A stretch of 64,000 nucleotides of DNA from an uncultured Flavobacteriales bacterium (GTDB lineage: Bacteria > Bacteroidota > Bacteroidia > Flavobacteriales > UBA1820), in contig CAUHQV010000007.1 in NCBI GenBank assembly GCA_959608625.1, positions 1 through 64,000 on the forward strand, given 5' to 3'. Positions 7,390 to 16,462 of this stretch are shown piece after piece. The notes under the pieces are model-generated. The model did no database searches. It saw nothing but the letters and a program-made list of their open reading frames with translations, and was not told the DNA's origin. Numbering within the stretch: position 1 is the first letter of the stretch; the number at the start of each line of letters is the position of its first letter. Position numbers and translations under genes: made by a program.

Positions 7390-8196
7390 TCATTTCATAA
7401 CCGATTCAAACCCTTCGGGATTCAGTCCTACCGATTTGAGCAGCAACCGGCCATCGCGGCCGATAAAAAAACAAGTGGGTGTCGCCTGGGCTTGATACCG
7501 GATCTTTACGGGCGTCACATCCCCTTTGAAATCGGACACCTGCGAAAAATCCGAAGGGTATTCCTTTGCCAAAGCCGTCAATTCGTCCTGTCCGGCCGCC
7601 GGCCAGAACACCACGATCTCCAGGTTTTCCCGCGAAGTCCTGCCGTACAACTCGTTGAGATATTCCCGGCCCGACGGGCCCATACACCCCAAACCGCCGT
7701 AAAGCAGCAGTACCTGTTTCCCTTTCCATTGCGAAAGCCGGAAAGGCCGTCCCTGAGCATCCATTGCCCGGAAATCATAGGCCTTATCCCCCTGCTCCAC
7801 TTTCGGGCATGAAAGATGCATGGCGATAGCCCGTCCGTACTCGCTTTTTCGCATCTGTTTTGGGATGCGTTTCAACACAGCCTTCAACGTATCCTCAGGA
7901 ATGGTAAGACGATTCCAAAAACACATCTGCAGCCCGGACGGCACGGATGCGTACCGCAGGGCCAGCTCCAGGTTTAGTTCCGTAAATTCATCCACCAGCT
8001 TTTTATATTCACAGACAAGACTGTCCCGTTTTGCGGTATATTTTTTCATGGGAATAAACTTCTGCAGCGTATCGGCGCGAAGGGAGAACTTTTCTTCCAT
8101 CGCTTTAAATTCCTTCCGGTAGTTCTCTTCCGTGACCGGTTGGGCCCACGCGTGGTTGACAACCAGCAAGAATACTGCAAAAAAAAGATTTTTCAT
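7390..8196 (-). CDS. Secreted thioredoxin-fold (AhpC/TSA-TlpA-like) protein with altered active site
   Basis: The 268-aa protein has a signal peptide (LFFAVFLLVVNHAWA, cleavage before QP, about residue 18). An alpha-helical N-terminal half (about 20-125) is followed by a thioredoxin-like C-terminal half starting at AYDFRAMDAQGRPFRLSQWK. The strand KQVLLLYGG leads into GCMGPSGREYL, where TlpA-type proteins have W-C-x-P-C. Aligned on Gly-Pro, the two redox Cys positions are M172 and S175, with C171 shifted to the Trp position. The cis-Pro region (ATPTCFFIGRDGRLL) is kept. Bacteroidota periplasmic thioredoxins often have this two-part layout. Without a CxxC, simple disulfide exchange is doubtful. 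It has no close operon partner. Confidence 0.75.
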   Translation of the reverse strand: MKNLFFAVFLLVVNHAWAQPVTEENYRKEFKAMEEKFSLRADTLQKFIPMKKYTAKRDSLVCEYKKLVDEFTELNLELALRYASVPSGLQMCFWNRLTIPEDTLKAVLKRIPKQMRKSEYGRAIAMHLSCPKVEQGDKAYDFRAMDAQGRPFRLSQWKGKQVLLLYGGLGCMGPSGREYLNELYGRTSRENLEIVVFWPAAGQDELTALAKEYPSDFSQVSDFKGDVTPVKIRYQAQATPTCFFIGRDGRLLLKSVGLNPEGFESVMK

Positions 8197-8250
8197 GATT
8201 GAAGCGTTTCTAAAGATTACCGGGATAAAAGTACTAAAAATACAGGCGCG

Positions 8251-8284
8251 AAATAAAAAACGGGGGGCGAAATCGCTCCCCGTC
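8251..8284 (-). terminator. Terminator after fumarase
   Basis: On the minus strand the stem ACGGGG-AGCG/CGCC-CCCCGT is followed by TTTTTTATTT, 27 nt past the fumarase stop codon. Confidence 0.75.
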
Positions 8285-8310
8285 TTCTCCTATTTTATAA
8301 AACTACCAAC

Positions 8311-9939
8311 TCAGCGGTGGCTGCAAACGCCGCCGCAGAGTTGTTCAAAAAAATCGTTCCCTTTGTCGTCGCAGATGATAAAGGCCGGGAAGTTCTCCAC
8401 CCGGATCTTGCGCACAGCCTCCATGCCCAGCTCTTCAAAATCGACCACTTCGACCGACTTGATGTTCTCGGCTGCCAGGATAGCCGCCGGGCCTCCTATC
8501 GAGCCGAGATAGAAGCCGCCGTTGGCTTTGCAGGCATCCCGTACGATCGGAGAACGGTTACCCTTGGCCAGCATGATCATTGAACCGCCGTGCTTCTGGA
8601 ATTCGTCCACATACGGATCCATACGTCCGGCCGTAGTTGGGCCGAAGCTTCCGGAAGGCATGCCGGCCGGCGTCTTAGCCGGGCCTGCGTAATATACCGG
8701 GTGGTTCTTGAAGTATTCCGGCATGGGCTTGCCCTGGTCGAGCATTTCTTTGATGCGGGCATGAGCGATGTCGCGCGCTACGATGAGCGTACCGTTCAAG
8801 CTCAGGCGGGTCTTGATCGGGTACTTGGACAGTTCGGCCAGCACTTCTTTCATCGGACGGTCCAGGTCGATCTGTACGGCCGGAGCGAGTTCCGGTTCTT
8901 TGCCCGGGAGGTATTTTTCAGGGTGCTTTTCGAGCTGTTCCACAAATATGCCTTCCGCAGTGATCTTAGCCTTGATATTCCGGTCGGCCGAGCAACTTAC
9001 GCCGATCCCCACCGGACATGAGGCAGCATGGCGCGGCATACGGATCACCCGCACATCGTGCACATAGTACTTGCCGCCGAACTGGGCGCCAAGTCCATAT
9101 TCCTGGCATATCTTGAGCGCTTTGGCTTCCCATTCGAGGTCGCGGAACGCCTGACCGCCGTCGTTACCGTGGGTAGGCAGCGAATCCAGGTATCCGGTCG
9201 AGGCTTCCTTGACGGTCTTCAGGTTGGCTTCGGCCGAAGTGCCGCCGATCACGATCGCCAAGTGGTACGGAGGGCAGGCCGCCGTGCCGAGGGTCGCGAT
9301 CTTTTCGCGCAGGAATTTCTCGAGGGCCGCATCGGTAAGCAGCGCCTTGGTCTGCTGGAACAGGAACGTCTTATTGGCCGAACCGCCGCCTTTAGTGATA
9401 AACAGGAAGTCGTAATGATCACCCGGTTTGGAATAAACATCTATCTGGGCCGGCAGGTTGGTTCCGGTATTCTTTTCCTCCAGCATCGTGTAGGGAACCA
9501 CCTGGGAATAACGCAGGTTACGGTCTTTATACGTGTCGTATATCCCGTGGGACAGCCACTGGGCGTCGTCCACCCCGGTATATACATCTTCTCCTTTCTT
9601 CGCCATCACAATGGCCGTACCGGTATCTTGGCAGGTAGGAAGTTCCCCCTGGGCAGACACCACCTGGTTGCGTAGCATGGTGTAGGCCACGAACTTATCG
9701 TTGTCCGATGCTTCGGGATCGTCCAGGATGGCGGCCAGCTTTTTCAGGTGCGAGGCGCGCAGGTAGAACGATACGTCGGCGATGGCTTCACGGGCAAGTG
9801 CGCGGAGGCCTTCGGGCTCCACTTTCAGGATTTTACGTCCGCAGCATTCTTCTACCGATACATAATCTTTTGTGACGAGGCGGTACTCGGTGGTATCCTC
9901 GCCAAGCGGCTTTGGTGTTTGGTACTTAAATTCAGCCAT
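8311..9939 (-). CDS. Class I (iron-sulfur) fumarate hydratase
   Basis: The 542-aa protein is of the FumA/FumB type, reversibly hydrating fumarate to malate in the TCA cycle and, in gut anaerobes, running in the reductive direction toward succinate. The three 4Fe-4S ligands are visible as C103 (PTCQDTG), C222 (TAACPPYH) and C316 (GVSCSADR), matching E. coli FumA C105, C224 and C318 by constant offset. Length is standard for the fused alpha-beta single-chain form. The cluster makes the enzyme oxygen-sensitive, consistent with an anaerobe. The transglutaminase-like gene ends 48 nt upstream on the same strand with no clear promoter between, so read-through is possible. Confidence 0.95.
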   Translation of the reverse strand: MAEFKYQTPKPLGEDTTEYRLVTKDYVSVEECCGRKILKVEPEGLRALAREAIADVSFYLRASHLKKLAAILDDPEASDNDKFVAYTMLRNQVVSAQGELPTCQDTGTAIVMAKKGEDVYTGVDDAQWLSHGIYDTYKDRNLRYSQVVPYTMLEEKNTGTNLPAQIDVYSKPGDHYDFLFITKGGGSANKTFLFQQTKALLTDAALEKFLREKIATLGTAACPPYHLAIVIGGTSAEANLKTVKEASTGYLDSLPTHGNDGGQAFRDLEWEAKALKICQEYGLGAQFGGKYYVHDVRVIRMPRHAASCPVGIGVSCSADRNIKAKITAEGIFVEQLEKHPEKYLPGKEPELAPAVQIDLDRPMKEVLAELSKYPIKTRLSLNGTLIVARDIAHARIKEMLDQGKPMPEYFKNHPVYYAGPAKTPAGMPSGSFGPTTAGRMDPYVDEFQKHGGSMIMLAKGNRSPIVRDACKANGGFYLGSIGGPAAILAAENIKSVEVVDFEELGMEAVRKIRVENFPAFIICDDKGNDFFEQLCGGVCSHR

Positions 9940-9987
9940 TTGTTCTTTTCAATTGTTGTATATTCTCTGATAAATGAATTATTTCCC

Positions 9988-11415
9988 TCAGTTGAGATAA
10001 TCGATATCGAGCCCCCACGACCATTTGTCGTAGAACAGGTTACCGTCGGAGGTCTCCACTTCCCCGGCCTGGAAATCCACCGTATCGCTGGCGGGGAATT
10101 TCTTGGCAGGATAGAACCCGCAGGTATAATTGTTGTTGGCGATCATACGGTACGAATCGATCCCGCTGTCGAAGAACTGGGCGCCGCCTTTGTTGGTCAG
10201 CACCTGGTTCCGTCCGAACGATACGTCCACCGGCACCCATCCGATCCCCTCGTAGTACACTTCAGCCCAATCGTGCATGTTCCAGGATTTGGGATGCACC
10301 ATCAGCCCGCTCTGCCAACGCGCCGGTACGCCGGAAGCCCGGGCCAGGTCGATCAACAGCAGGGCTACCTGTCCGCAGTCGCCTTTCTTGTTGTCCAGCA
10401 CATACTGCGGGATATCCTCGATCAGCGAATAGTTGAGCGCGGAAGCCCAGGGATATTGTTTTACGTAGTCGAATATCTTCTTGACTTTTTTGTACGGATC
10501 GGTTTCGTCGCCTACGATCTCCTTGGCCAGTTTTTTCATGGATTCGGTCTGCAGGAGGTGCGGGGCGCGCACAGCCGTAAATTCTTTATACACGGCAGAA
10601 GCCGTATCGTACGGCGCTATTTCCACTCCTTCCAGGTCGAAATGCTGCCCCCAAGCGGTATACTGGTAGTCTACGAAAAATTCGGTCGGTTTACCGGCCT
10701 CGGCCACTTTTTCCATATAGGCGCTGTGGTGGCAGTAGTCCAGCGGAGCTACGACCGCCGAATCCGAAGTAGCCAGCAGTTCGATGTCCGTCTGGCGGGG
10801 CACGTCGCCGCGGGGGATCGGAATCCATACACGAAGGGTATCCCCGGCGGGAACCGCATCGGCTTTCACCGTCACATGGTGGCGTATCTTCATCGTCTTG
10901 GGCGCTGCCAACTGTCCGCTGGGCGCTTTCAGGATCTCGGGCAGGTTTACGTTGAGCACCGAATCCTGAGCCCGGCCGCCGTCGTTGCCTACGGAAGCCC
11001 GCTGGATAGCTTCTTTATCCACACGGAACACATTGGGTGCCGCATTGCGGAAGAAAAGGGTATCCCCGTCTATCACCCGGTATTCGAGTACGCCGTTCTT
11101 GATCCATTCGGACACTTTCGTCTGAGTGCTGTCCCCGTAATAACGCTGCACGTAAGTTACGACTTCGTCCTTAGTACGGCGGAAATCGCTGCGCAGTTTG
11201 TAAAGGGAATCCTTTTTCTGGATATAGGCATACGCTTTGTCGGAGTCCTTGCCGGCATCGGCAATAAGAGAGTCGAGCATTTTCTCGGCTTTGGTGTATT
11301 CGCCGGCAAGCATGGCCGAACGAAGCTGTACGTCGGCATCTTTCTTGCCGGAGCAGGCCGCTACCAAAAGAAGGGCGACCCCGATTGCCGTAGTGGCGAT
11401 AACGTGTGTCTTCAT
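9988..11415 (-). CDS. Transglutaminase-like lipoprotein
   Basis: The 475-aa protein has a lipoprotein signal ending LLLVAAC with Cys at 21. The first 160 residues are helical and charged; a beta-rich segment (about 175-260) precedes a transglutaminase-like papain-fold domain at about 295-420. Its catalytic triad is visible as C347 (KKGDCGQVALL), H381 (NMHDWAEVYY) and D397 (WVPVDVSF). Bacterial members are usually proteases or amidases acting on peptides rather than crosslinkers. The dipeptide epimerase gene ends 16 nt upstream, and the NlpC/P60 gene precedes that, so all three probably share the promoter at 13885-13915. A role in periplasmic peptide or cell-wall turnover is inferred from context. 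Confidence 0.85.
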   Translation of the reverse strand: MKTHVIATTAIGVALLLVAACSGKKDADVQLRSAMLAGEYTKAEKMLDSLIADAGKDSDKAYAYIQKKDSLYKLRSDFRRTKDEVVTYVQRYYGDSTQTKVSEWIKNGVLEYRVIDGDTLFFRNAAPNVFRVDKEAIQRASVGNDGGRAQDSVLNVNLPEILKAPSGQLAAPKTMKIRHHVTVKADAVPAGDTLRVWIPIPRGDVPRQTDIELLATSDSAVVAPLDYCHHSAYMEKVAEAGKPTEFFVDYQYTAWGQHFDLEGVEIAPYDTASAVYKEFTAVRAPHLLQTESMKKLAKEIVGDETDPYKKVKKIFDYVKQYPWASALNYSLIEDIPQYVLDNKKGDCGQVALLLIDLARASGVPARWQSGLMVHPKSWNMHDWAEVYYEGIGWVPVDVSFGRNQVLTNKGGAQFFDSGIDSYRMIANNNYTCGFYPAKKFPASDTVDFQAGEVETSDGNLFYDKWSWGLDIDYLN

Positions 11416-11431
11416 AGTTGAGTGTTGTGTA

Positions 11432-12601
11432 TTATGCTTTTTTGGGCACCGCTCCCACGCCGGGAAGGTCTGCCAAGGTTATTTTTCCGTCCACGATCTT
11501 CATACCGGTGAAGTTGTCGTTGCTTATCAGCAGGTTGCCGTCCAGGTCAGCCCAGTCTATGGCCGGGGAAAGCTGTGCGGCGGCCGAGATGCCGACCGAA
11601 GATTCCCCGCTCATGCAGCCCAGCATAATCTTCATATCGAGCGCACGGGCCAGGTCGACCATCTTGTGCGCCTCGCGCATACCGGTGCACTTCATCAACT
11701 TGATATTGATCGCCGAGAAAACTCCGTGGAGTTTCTTTACGTCCACCAGGCGCTGGCAGGATTCGTCGGCCACGGTAGGCAGCGGGCTGCGTTCGGTGAT
11801 CCACGCCATGTCGTCCAGGTTGTAGCGCCCGATCGGCTGTTCTACGAAGATAAAGCCGTTGTCCTTGCACCAGTAGATCATATCCAGCGCATAACTCTTG
11901 TCCTTCCATCCCTGGTTGGCATCCACGCAAAGAGGCTTGTTCGGTTCGATCTCGCGGATGGTCTTCACCAACTCTTTGTCCGCATCGCCGCCGAGTTTTA
12001 CTTTGATAATGCTGTAAGGAGCGGCCTCACGGGTTTTCTGGCGTACCACGTCCATCGTATCCAATCCGATGGTATAGGAAGTGGAAGGAGCCTTGGCGGC
12101 CGTATAGCCCCAGATGTCGCACCACTTGGCGCCGAAAAGTTTGCCCACCAAATCGTGCAGGGCGATGTCGATCGCAGCCTTGGCGGCGGCGTTATAGGCC
12201 GTAATATTGTCGACATAGGTCAGGATATCGTCCATCTCGAAAGGACTGGCGAACTGGCCGAGGTCTACCCGCTTGAGGAACTCGATGACCGAAGCCTGGG
12301 ATTCTCCCAGATAGGGAGGCGTGACGGCCTCGCCGTAGCCGATCACTCCGTCGTATTCGATCTGGATCTGTACCAATTCGGTGAAGGCACGCGAAGAACC
12401 CGATACGGCGAACTGGTGCAGGAATTTCGTTTCGTAAGGCTTGAATGTGAGTTTCATTTTTTTGCTCCCCCCTTTATTGATGGCCGGAGCCTTCGAAGAG
12501 CCCACCACCGAGGCCAAAGCCGGAGTCGTGGCGCTCGCCAATATCCCTGCGCCGGTTACTATTGCTGCTTTCTTGAGAAAATCACGTCTATTTTTATCCA
12601 T
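11432..12601 (-). CDS. Dipeptide epimerase (enolase superfamily) with twin-arginine signal
   Basis: The 389-aa protein belongs to the muconate lactonizing subgroup, where L-Ala-D/L-Glu epimerases act on murein-derived dipeptides. Catalytic features are visible: the KxK-type segment (IIKVKLGGD) and the metal-ligand strands CVDANQGW, FVEQPIG and TVADESCQR, followed by the INIKLMKCTG Lys. The start at 12601 (MDKNRRDFLKKA) was chosen because it gives a Tat-type signal (RRDFLK, then a hydrophobic stretch to ATTPALA) and avoids a 104-nt overlap with the gene upstream. Well-studied L-Ala-D/L-Glu epimerases are cytoplasmic, so the export signal is notable. The neighbouring NlpC/P60 peptidase would supply its substrate. 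Confidence 0.85.
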   Translation of the reverse strand: MDKNRRDFLKKAAIVTGAGILASATTPALASVVGSSKAPAINKGGSKKMKLTFKPYETKFLHQFAVSGSSRAFTELVQIQIEYDGVIGYGEAVTPPYLGESQASVIEFLKRVDLGQFASPFEMDDILTYVDNITAYNAAAKAAIDIALHDLVGKLFGAKWCDIWGYTAAKAPSTSYTIGLDTMDVVRQKTREAAPYSIIKVKLGGDADKELVKTIREIEPNKPLCVDANQGWKDKSYALDMIYWCKDNGFIFVEQPIGRYNLDDMAWITERSPLPTVADESCQRLVDVKKLHGVFSAINIKLMKCTGMREAHKMVDLARALDMKIMLGCMSGESSVGISAAAQLSPAIDWADLDGNLLISNDNFTGMKIVDGKITLADLPGVGAVPKKA

Positions 12602-12641
12602 GGTATGTCGTATTTTATTTTTTGATGAATCGATCTGACTT

Positions 12642-13820
12642 TTATTCCTGTACCTGGAAATAAGGGTTTTTTTCGAACGAGGTAATACCCAATCCTTTAT
12701 CTTGGTTACCGATGATACGGGCCGCACGCACCAGCCTGTCCACATAATATTTGGAATATTCGGTGTGGGCCGGATTGAAACTGGTCACATGTACGTCGCC
12801 GGCTTCGTGGATGAAACGGCCGTCGCCTACGTAAATCCCCACGTGCCACACGCGGTTGGGTTTGCCGTCGGCCGTACGGTTGCCGAAGAATACCAGGTCG
12901 CCGGGCTGAAGGTTCTTATAGCCCTCGGATACGTCGATGCTCTCCCCGGTGAGGCACTGCTGCGAAGCGTCGCGGGCCAGGACCACCCCGTTGAGCATAT
13001 ACACCGTTTTGGCAAAACCACTGCAATCCATCAACTTGGCCGAAGTACCGGCCCACAGGTACGAAACCCCCATAAAACGGTAAGCATCTTTAATTACGTT
13101 CTCAGCCGTAGGACGGGTCTTTTTCGCCCACTGGGAAAAATCGGCCACATCCGCTTTGGCCACATAGCACTCGCGGCCGTCCGCGAGTGCTGCGTGCACG
13201 TATTTTCCTTTCGCTCCTTTATAGATCAGGATATTTCCGGCTACCAGGTCGGTCACCCGCGGGGAGGAAGCGTCCGGCTTTTCATAAGCCCAGCCCCAAT
13301 CCGCCAGGTAGATGACTTTGTTTTCCCGGGCATAATCGTTGTACTGCTCTTTGGTCATCGGCCGTATCGAGCTGGAAGGCACCCACGAGATGTAATCTTC
13401 CGGGGTTTGTACCAGGTACCAGTCGTTCTGTTTGAAGATGCGCACCGGCACGCCCAGAAGAAGCTGGGTAGCCTGTTCCGAGGCGTACGAAGCCCCGTAC
13501 CGCAACGTGGCTACAGGTACCCGAACCACGCCGTACGTCTTCCCGTCCAATCCCTTTTCATCTGGGAGCATTTTTACCGCGTCCAGCGTTTCGAGGCCCT
13601 GCGCTTTGGCCAACTTCAAAAGTTCGGCCTTTGCTTGGGGGACACTGGTCTCTCCGGAAAGCACCATAGGCCCATTGGTCGGCACGGCTTTAATATCAAA
13701 CACCGTCGTGCGTTTGTCCGGGGCGTATTTTTGTTTGACAGAGTCTATCGTTTTACTAAATTCCTGACCTACAGCGGACAGTGAGATGACAAATGAAATA
13801 AGTAGCAATAGTTTTTTCAT
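12642..13820 (-). CDS. NlpC/P60 (C40) cell-wall peptidase with SH3b domains
   Basis: The 392-aa protein has a signal peptide (LLLLISFVISLSAVG, cleavage before QE, about residue 19). A bacterial SH3-like domain at about 105-155 (VRIFKQNDWYLVQTPEDYIS) and a second SH3-like segment at about 165-230 precede an NlpC/P60 domain at 240-390. The catalytic residues are C266 (LMDCSGFAKT), H326 (VWHVGIYVGDG) and H338 (FIHEAGD). This layout is that of gamma-D-glutamyl-L-diamino acid endopeptidases (YkfC/dipeptidyl-peptidase VI type), which release L-Ala-gamma-D-Glu from murein peptides. The following gene is a dipeptide epimerase that uses this product. Promoter at 13885-13915. Confidence 0.9.
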   Translation of the reverse strand: MKKLLLLISFVISLSAVGQEFSKTIDSVKQKYAPDKRTTVFDIKAVPTNGPMVLSGETSVPQAKAELLKLAKAQGLETLDAVKMLPDEKGLDGKTYGVVRVPVATLRYGASYASEQATQLLLGVPVRIFKQNDWYLVQTPEDYISWVPSSSIRPMTKEQYNDYARENKVIYLADWGWAYEKPDASSPRVTDLVAGNILIYKGAKGKYVHAALADGRECYVAKADVADFSQWAKKTRPTAENVIKDAYRFMGVSYLWAGTSAKLMDCSGFAKTVYMLNGVVLARDASQQCLTGESIDVSEGYKNLQPGDLVFFGNRTADGKPNRVWHVGIYVGDGRFIHEAGDVHVTSFNPAHTEYSKYYVDRLVRAARIIGNQDKGLGITSFEKNPYFQVQE

Positions 13821-13884
13821 CGCAACATGAAATCTTTTAGTATGTTAGAGGATAATTGATTTTTGCCGAAAATTCAACATTCAG

Positions 13885-13915
13885 CAAATATAAGCACACA
13901 TTGCGAACTTACCAA
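13885..13915 (-). promoter_or_regulatory. Promoter of the NlpC/P60-epimerase-transglutaminase genes
   Basis: On the minus strand, TTG (13915-13913) and TATATTTG (13892-13885) are spaced by 20 nt. The ATG at 13820 follows a leader of about 55-60 nt. Confidence 0.65.
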
Positions 13916-13940
13916 TAATATAGGCGGACAATTTAATCCC

Positions 13941-13948
13941 TATCTTTG
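13941..13948 (+). promoter_or_regulatory. -7 element for the M23 peptidase gene
   Basis: TATCTTTG lies 40 nt before the chosen ATG at 13989, with no clear -33 partner. Its position supports rejecting the longer reading frame that opens at 13863. Confidence 0.5.
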
Positions 13949-13988
13949 TTATTTATTAGTAAAATTTCAATTTCCGATAAAATCGTCC

Positions 13989-15716
13989 ATGAGAAAATAC
14001 CCCCTGTTTATTCTGACAGCTATCTCCTGCCTGTTGTTCCAGCCGCTGTCCGCCCAAAAAACTTCCGAAATACCCCGCCGCCTCTTTGCACCCCCTATGA
14101 CCCACAAAGCGGTGCTGGCCGGATCCTTCGGAGAACTGCGCGACGGGCACTTCCACGCCGGGGATGACCTAAAGACACAGTTCGTGGTCGGGAAAGAAAT
14201 ACATGCCCCGGCCGAAGGCTCCGTGGTGCGGGTGAGCGTGAGCCGCGCCGGATACGGGAAAGCGCTCTACATCCGGCATCCGAACGGTTATACGACGGTC
14301 TACGGACACCTGAACGGATATGCCCCCAAAATAGATTCATTGGTGCGCGCCGAGCAATACGCCCGGAAAAGCTACACCATAAACCGGGAATTCGCTGAAA
14401 ACGAAATCCCGGTCGAAAAAGGCGAGTTGGTGGCCTACTCCGGGAATACCGGTTCGTCGATGGGGCCGCACCTGCATTTCGAAGTGCGCCGTACCGAAGA
14501 CAACAAAGTGATGAACCCGATGCTTTTCGGCCTTAAAGTCGCCGACCACCGGGCTCCGACCATCCAGGGGATTTACCTGATGAACACCGAAGGCTCCGAC
14601 TCCCTGGAAACGCTTTCCGAACCCCGCCGCATCGCATTCGGGAAAAATTCCGACCGGGCACGCGTTACCGCCCGGGGACAGATCGCCTTTCTGGTGGACG
14701 CCTACGACACGATGGACGATGCCCCCAACCGGAACGGCGTATACGGGATCGACCTGTACGTGAACGGCCGGAAAGCGTACGGCATGCGGCTGGACGGGTT
14801 CTATTTCGAAGACACCGGCATGATCGAGCGCCATATCGCCTACGATTACTACGCCCTGAAAGGGACGCGGCTGGTCAAATGCTTCGTCGAACCGTTCAAC
14901 ACCCTGACCATTTACGATGACTCATGCAAAGTATCCCCCGTATTGGACGTGACTCCTGGCAGCCAGTATGACGTGCGGATCGATGTGTCGGACGTGGCCG
15001 GTAATATCAGCCGGAAATACATCACCGTGATGGGCAGCGAATCGGCTCCACAGTACACACCCAAGCCCACCGCCGAACCTACGGGCGGCTCCCACCTGCT
15101 CTATTTCGACGCCGGAAAGTACAACAAGATAAAATACGGCCGTTTCGAGGCGGATTTCCCGGCGGGGATTTTTTACAAAAACCTGCAATTCGATTTCGAA
15201 GCCCTGGATTCGATGACCTTCCGGCTCCACCGCCGCACGGTGCCCCTGAAAAATTCGTTCACGGTAAATTTCGACATCAGCCACTTGCCGGCCGATATTC
15301 AGGAGAAAACAGCCATCGCTGTGCCCTATCCCCGCCGCGACGGAAGCACCGGCTATAGTTTTATGGGCGGAAAAGTAGAAAACGGACATATCTCACTACG
15401 CACCTCATCGCTCACCACTTTCACCGTCGCCCAGGATACCATCCCTCCCCAGATAGACCGGGGATCTTGGAGGGAAGGGGAAAAATTACGGGGCCGTTAC
15501 CTGCGTATGTACATCCGCGATGGGCAGACCGGCATTTCTTCATTTAACGCCTATGTGGACGGCCAGTGGGTACTGATGGAATACGAGCACAAACGCCGCG
15601 AACTCTTCCTCGATGTCATCCGGGAACGGATCCCGACCGGGCGGCACACATTCCGGCTTGAAGTCAAGGACGGGGTCGGCAATGAATCGACATTCGAAGG
15701 CTCATTTTCTTTATAA
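13989..15716 (+). CDS. M23 (LytM/peptidoglycan) family metallopeptidase
   Basis: The 575-aa protein starts at ATG 13989, which opens a signal peptide (YPLFILTAISCLLFQPLSA, cleavage before QK). An upstream in-frame ATG at 13863 would bury the signal and lies before the -7 element. The M23 zinc site is present: H56 and D60 in HFHAGDD, and H161/H163 in GPHLHFEV, with the Gly-rich YGKALYIRHPNGYTTVYGH between. The remaining 400 residues are beta-rich with no recognised domain; the FRLEVKDGVGN strand near the end is Ig-like. The family cuts peptidoglycan cross-bridges or acts as a division or envelope regulator. It is divergent to the NlpC/P60 gene. Confidence 0.85.
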   Translation: MRKYPLFILTAISCLLFQPLSAQKTSEIPRRLFAPPMTHKAVLAGSFGELRDGHFHAGDDLKTQFVVGKEIHAPAEGSVVRVSVSRAGYGKALYIRHPNGYTTVYGHLNGYAPKIDSLVRAEQYARKSYTINREFAENEIPVEKGELVAYSGNTGSSMGPHLHFEVRRTEDNKVMNPMLFGLKVADHRAPTIQGIYLMNTEGSDSLETLSEPRRIAFGKNSDRARVTARGQIAFLVDAYDTMDDAPNRNGVYGIDLYVNGRKAYGMRLDGFYFEDTGMIERHIAYDYYALKGTRLVKCFVEPFNTLTIYDDSCKVSPVLDVTPGSQYDVRIDVSDVAGNISRKYITVMGSESAPQYTPKPTAEPTGGSHLLYFDAGKYNKIKYGRFEADFPAGIFYKNLQFDFEALDSMTFRLHRRTVPLKNSFTVNFDISHLPADIQEKTAIAVPYPRRDGSTGYSFMGGKVENGHISLRTSSLTTFTVAQDTIPPQIDRGSWREGEKLRGRYLRMYIRDGQTGISSFNAYVDGQWVLMEYEHKRRELFLDVIRERIPTGRHTFRLEVKDGVGNESTFEGSFSL

Positions 15717-15752
15717 CGCCCAACAAACTGACTTACAATATTTAAAAAACCG

Positions 15753-15786
15753 CCCTATCCCGTAAGAAGGATAGGGTTTTATTTTT
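15753..15786 (+). terminator. Terminator after M23 peptidase gene
   Basis: An 8-bp stem (CCCTATCC with GGATAGGG), an 8-nt loop and the tail TTTTATTTTT. Confidence 0.8.
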
Positions 15787-15796
15787 CGGAAAACAT

Positions 15797-15830
15797 TTAT
15801 TATCATATATGATAATAATATTTATATTTG
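15797..15830 (+). promoter_or_regulatory. 22-bp perfect palindrome next to a -7 element
   Basis: Positions 15797-15818 form a 22-bp perfect palindrome; each half reads TTATTATCATA. It ends 4 nt before TATATTTG (15823-15830), so it covers the place of the -33 box. A dimeric regulator bound there would block or replace -33 recognition. The gene starts at 15857. Confidence 0.55.
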
Positions 15831-15856
15831 TCCCAAAACATTTTCCTGAAAAAGAG

Positions 15857-16414
15857 ATGAAAAAGACCCTGTTTTTCCTCCTTACCCTTTGGCCTTTTCT
15901 CCCGGGTTCGGCCCAGGGAAGCCTTGAAAACCCATTCCCGGAAATCCGCCTGGGCGAACGGCTTGTATTTTTCCTGCAAAAGAATACAGACGCCGTTTTA
16001 AAAAAAGAACCTTCATTTCTCCTGCCTGAAGGCCTATCGACAGCCGGAATGAAAGAATACCGTATCCTCCGGAAAACGGGAAATGAAACAAATGAAAACT
16101 TTATCTGCTTTTTTTCGAGGAAAAAGGCAGCCATACTCGTCTCCTGTTATGATATGATCCCCGGACAAGACATCCTTACCGCCCTGAGAAAAAAGTATGG
16201 GCATTATTCATCGAGGACAATCTACAAAGGCCCCGATTTCAACCGATCCGGATGCCCGACCCAGGAAGTAACGTATTGGACGGATAAAAATCAGGTATTT
16301 TACTTCATTTACATGCCCGAATACCGCCGTTGCCAGTTTATCCTGATAGATTCGGATGTACAGGACAGGCTAAAGTCGGAAAAGAATAAAGCCATCTTAA
16401 AAAGGCTCCGTTAA
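15857..16414 (+). CDS. Orphan secreted protein of unknown function
   Basis: The 185-aa protein starts at ATG 15857; the reading frame is open further upstream to 15809, but that ATG lies inside the palindrome and before the -7 element. The signal peptide is KKTLFFLLTLWPFLPGSA, cleavage before QG. The mature part is rich in Lys, Arg and aromatic residues, with FICFFSRKKAAILVSCYD, TYWTDKNQVFYFIYMPEY and a basic C-terminus (KAILKRLR). I recognise no domain. It stands alone between a terminator (15753-15786) and the promoter of the ABC-F gene (16463-16492), under the 22-bp palindrome. Confidence 0.6.
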   Translation: MKKTLFFLLTLWPFLPGSAQGSLENPFPEIRLGERLVFFLQKNTDAVLKKEPSFLLPEGLSTAGMKEYRILRKTGNETNENFICFFSRKKAAILVSCYDMIPGQDILTALRKKYGHYSSRTIYKGPDFNRSGCPTQEVTYWTDKNQVFYFIYMPEYRRCQFILIDSDVQDRLKSEKNKAILKRLR

Positions 16415-16462
16415 TCCTCCCGGCACAGTCGAAAACCTGTCCGATCTTTTTACAGAGCTGTT

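Noticed and set aside
9748..11421. 557-codon plus-strand open frame opposite fumarase and the transglutaminase-like gene
   Set aside because: Shadow frame over two well-supported minus-strand genes.
12602..12745. 48-codon upstream extension of the dipeptide epimerase
   Set aside because: It would overlap the NlpC/P60 gene by 104 nt and hide the twin-arginine signal that starts at 12601.
13863..13988. Extended start of the M23 peptidase
   Set aside because: It lies upstream of the -7 element at 13941-13948 and would bury the signal peptide.
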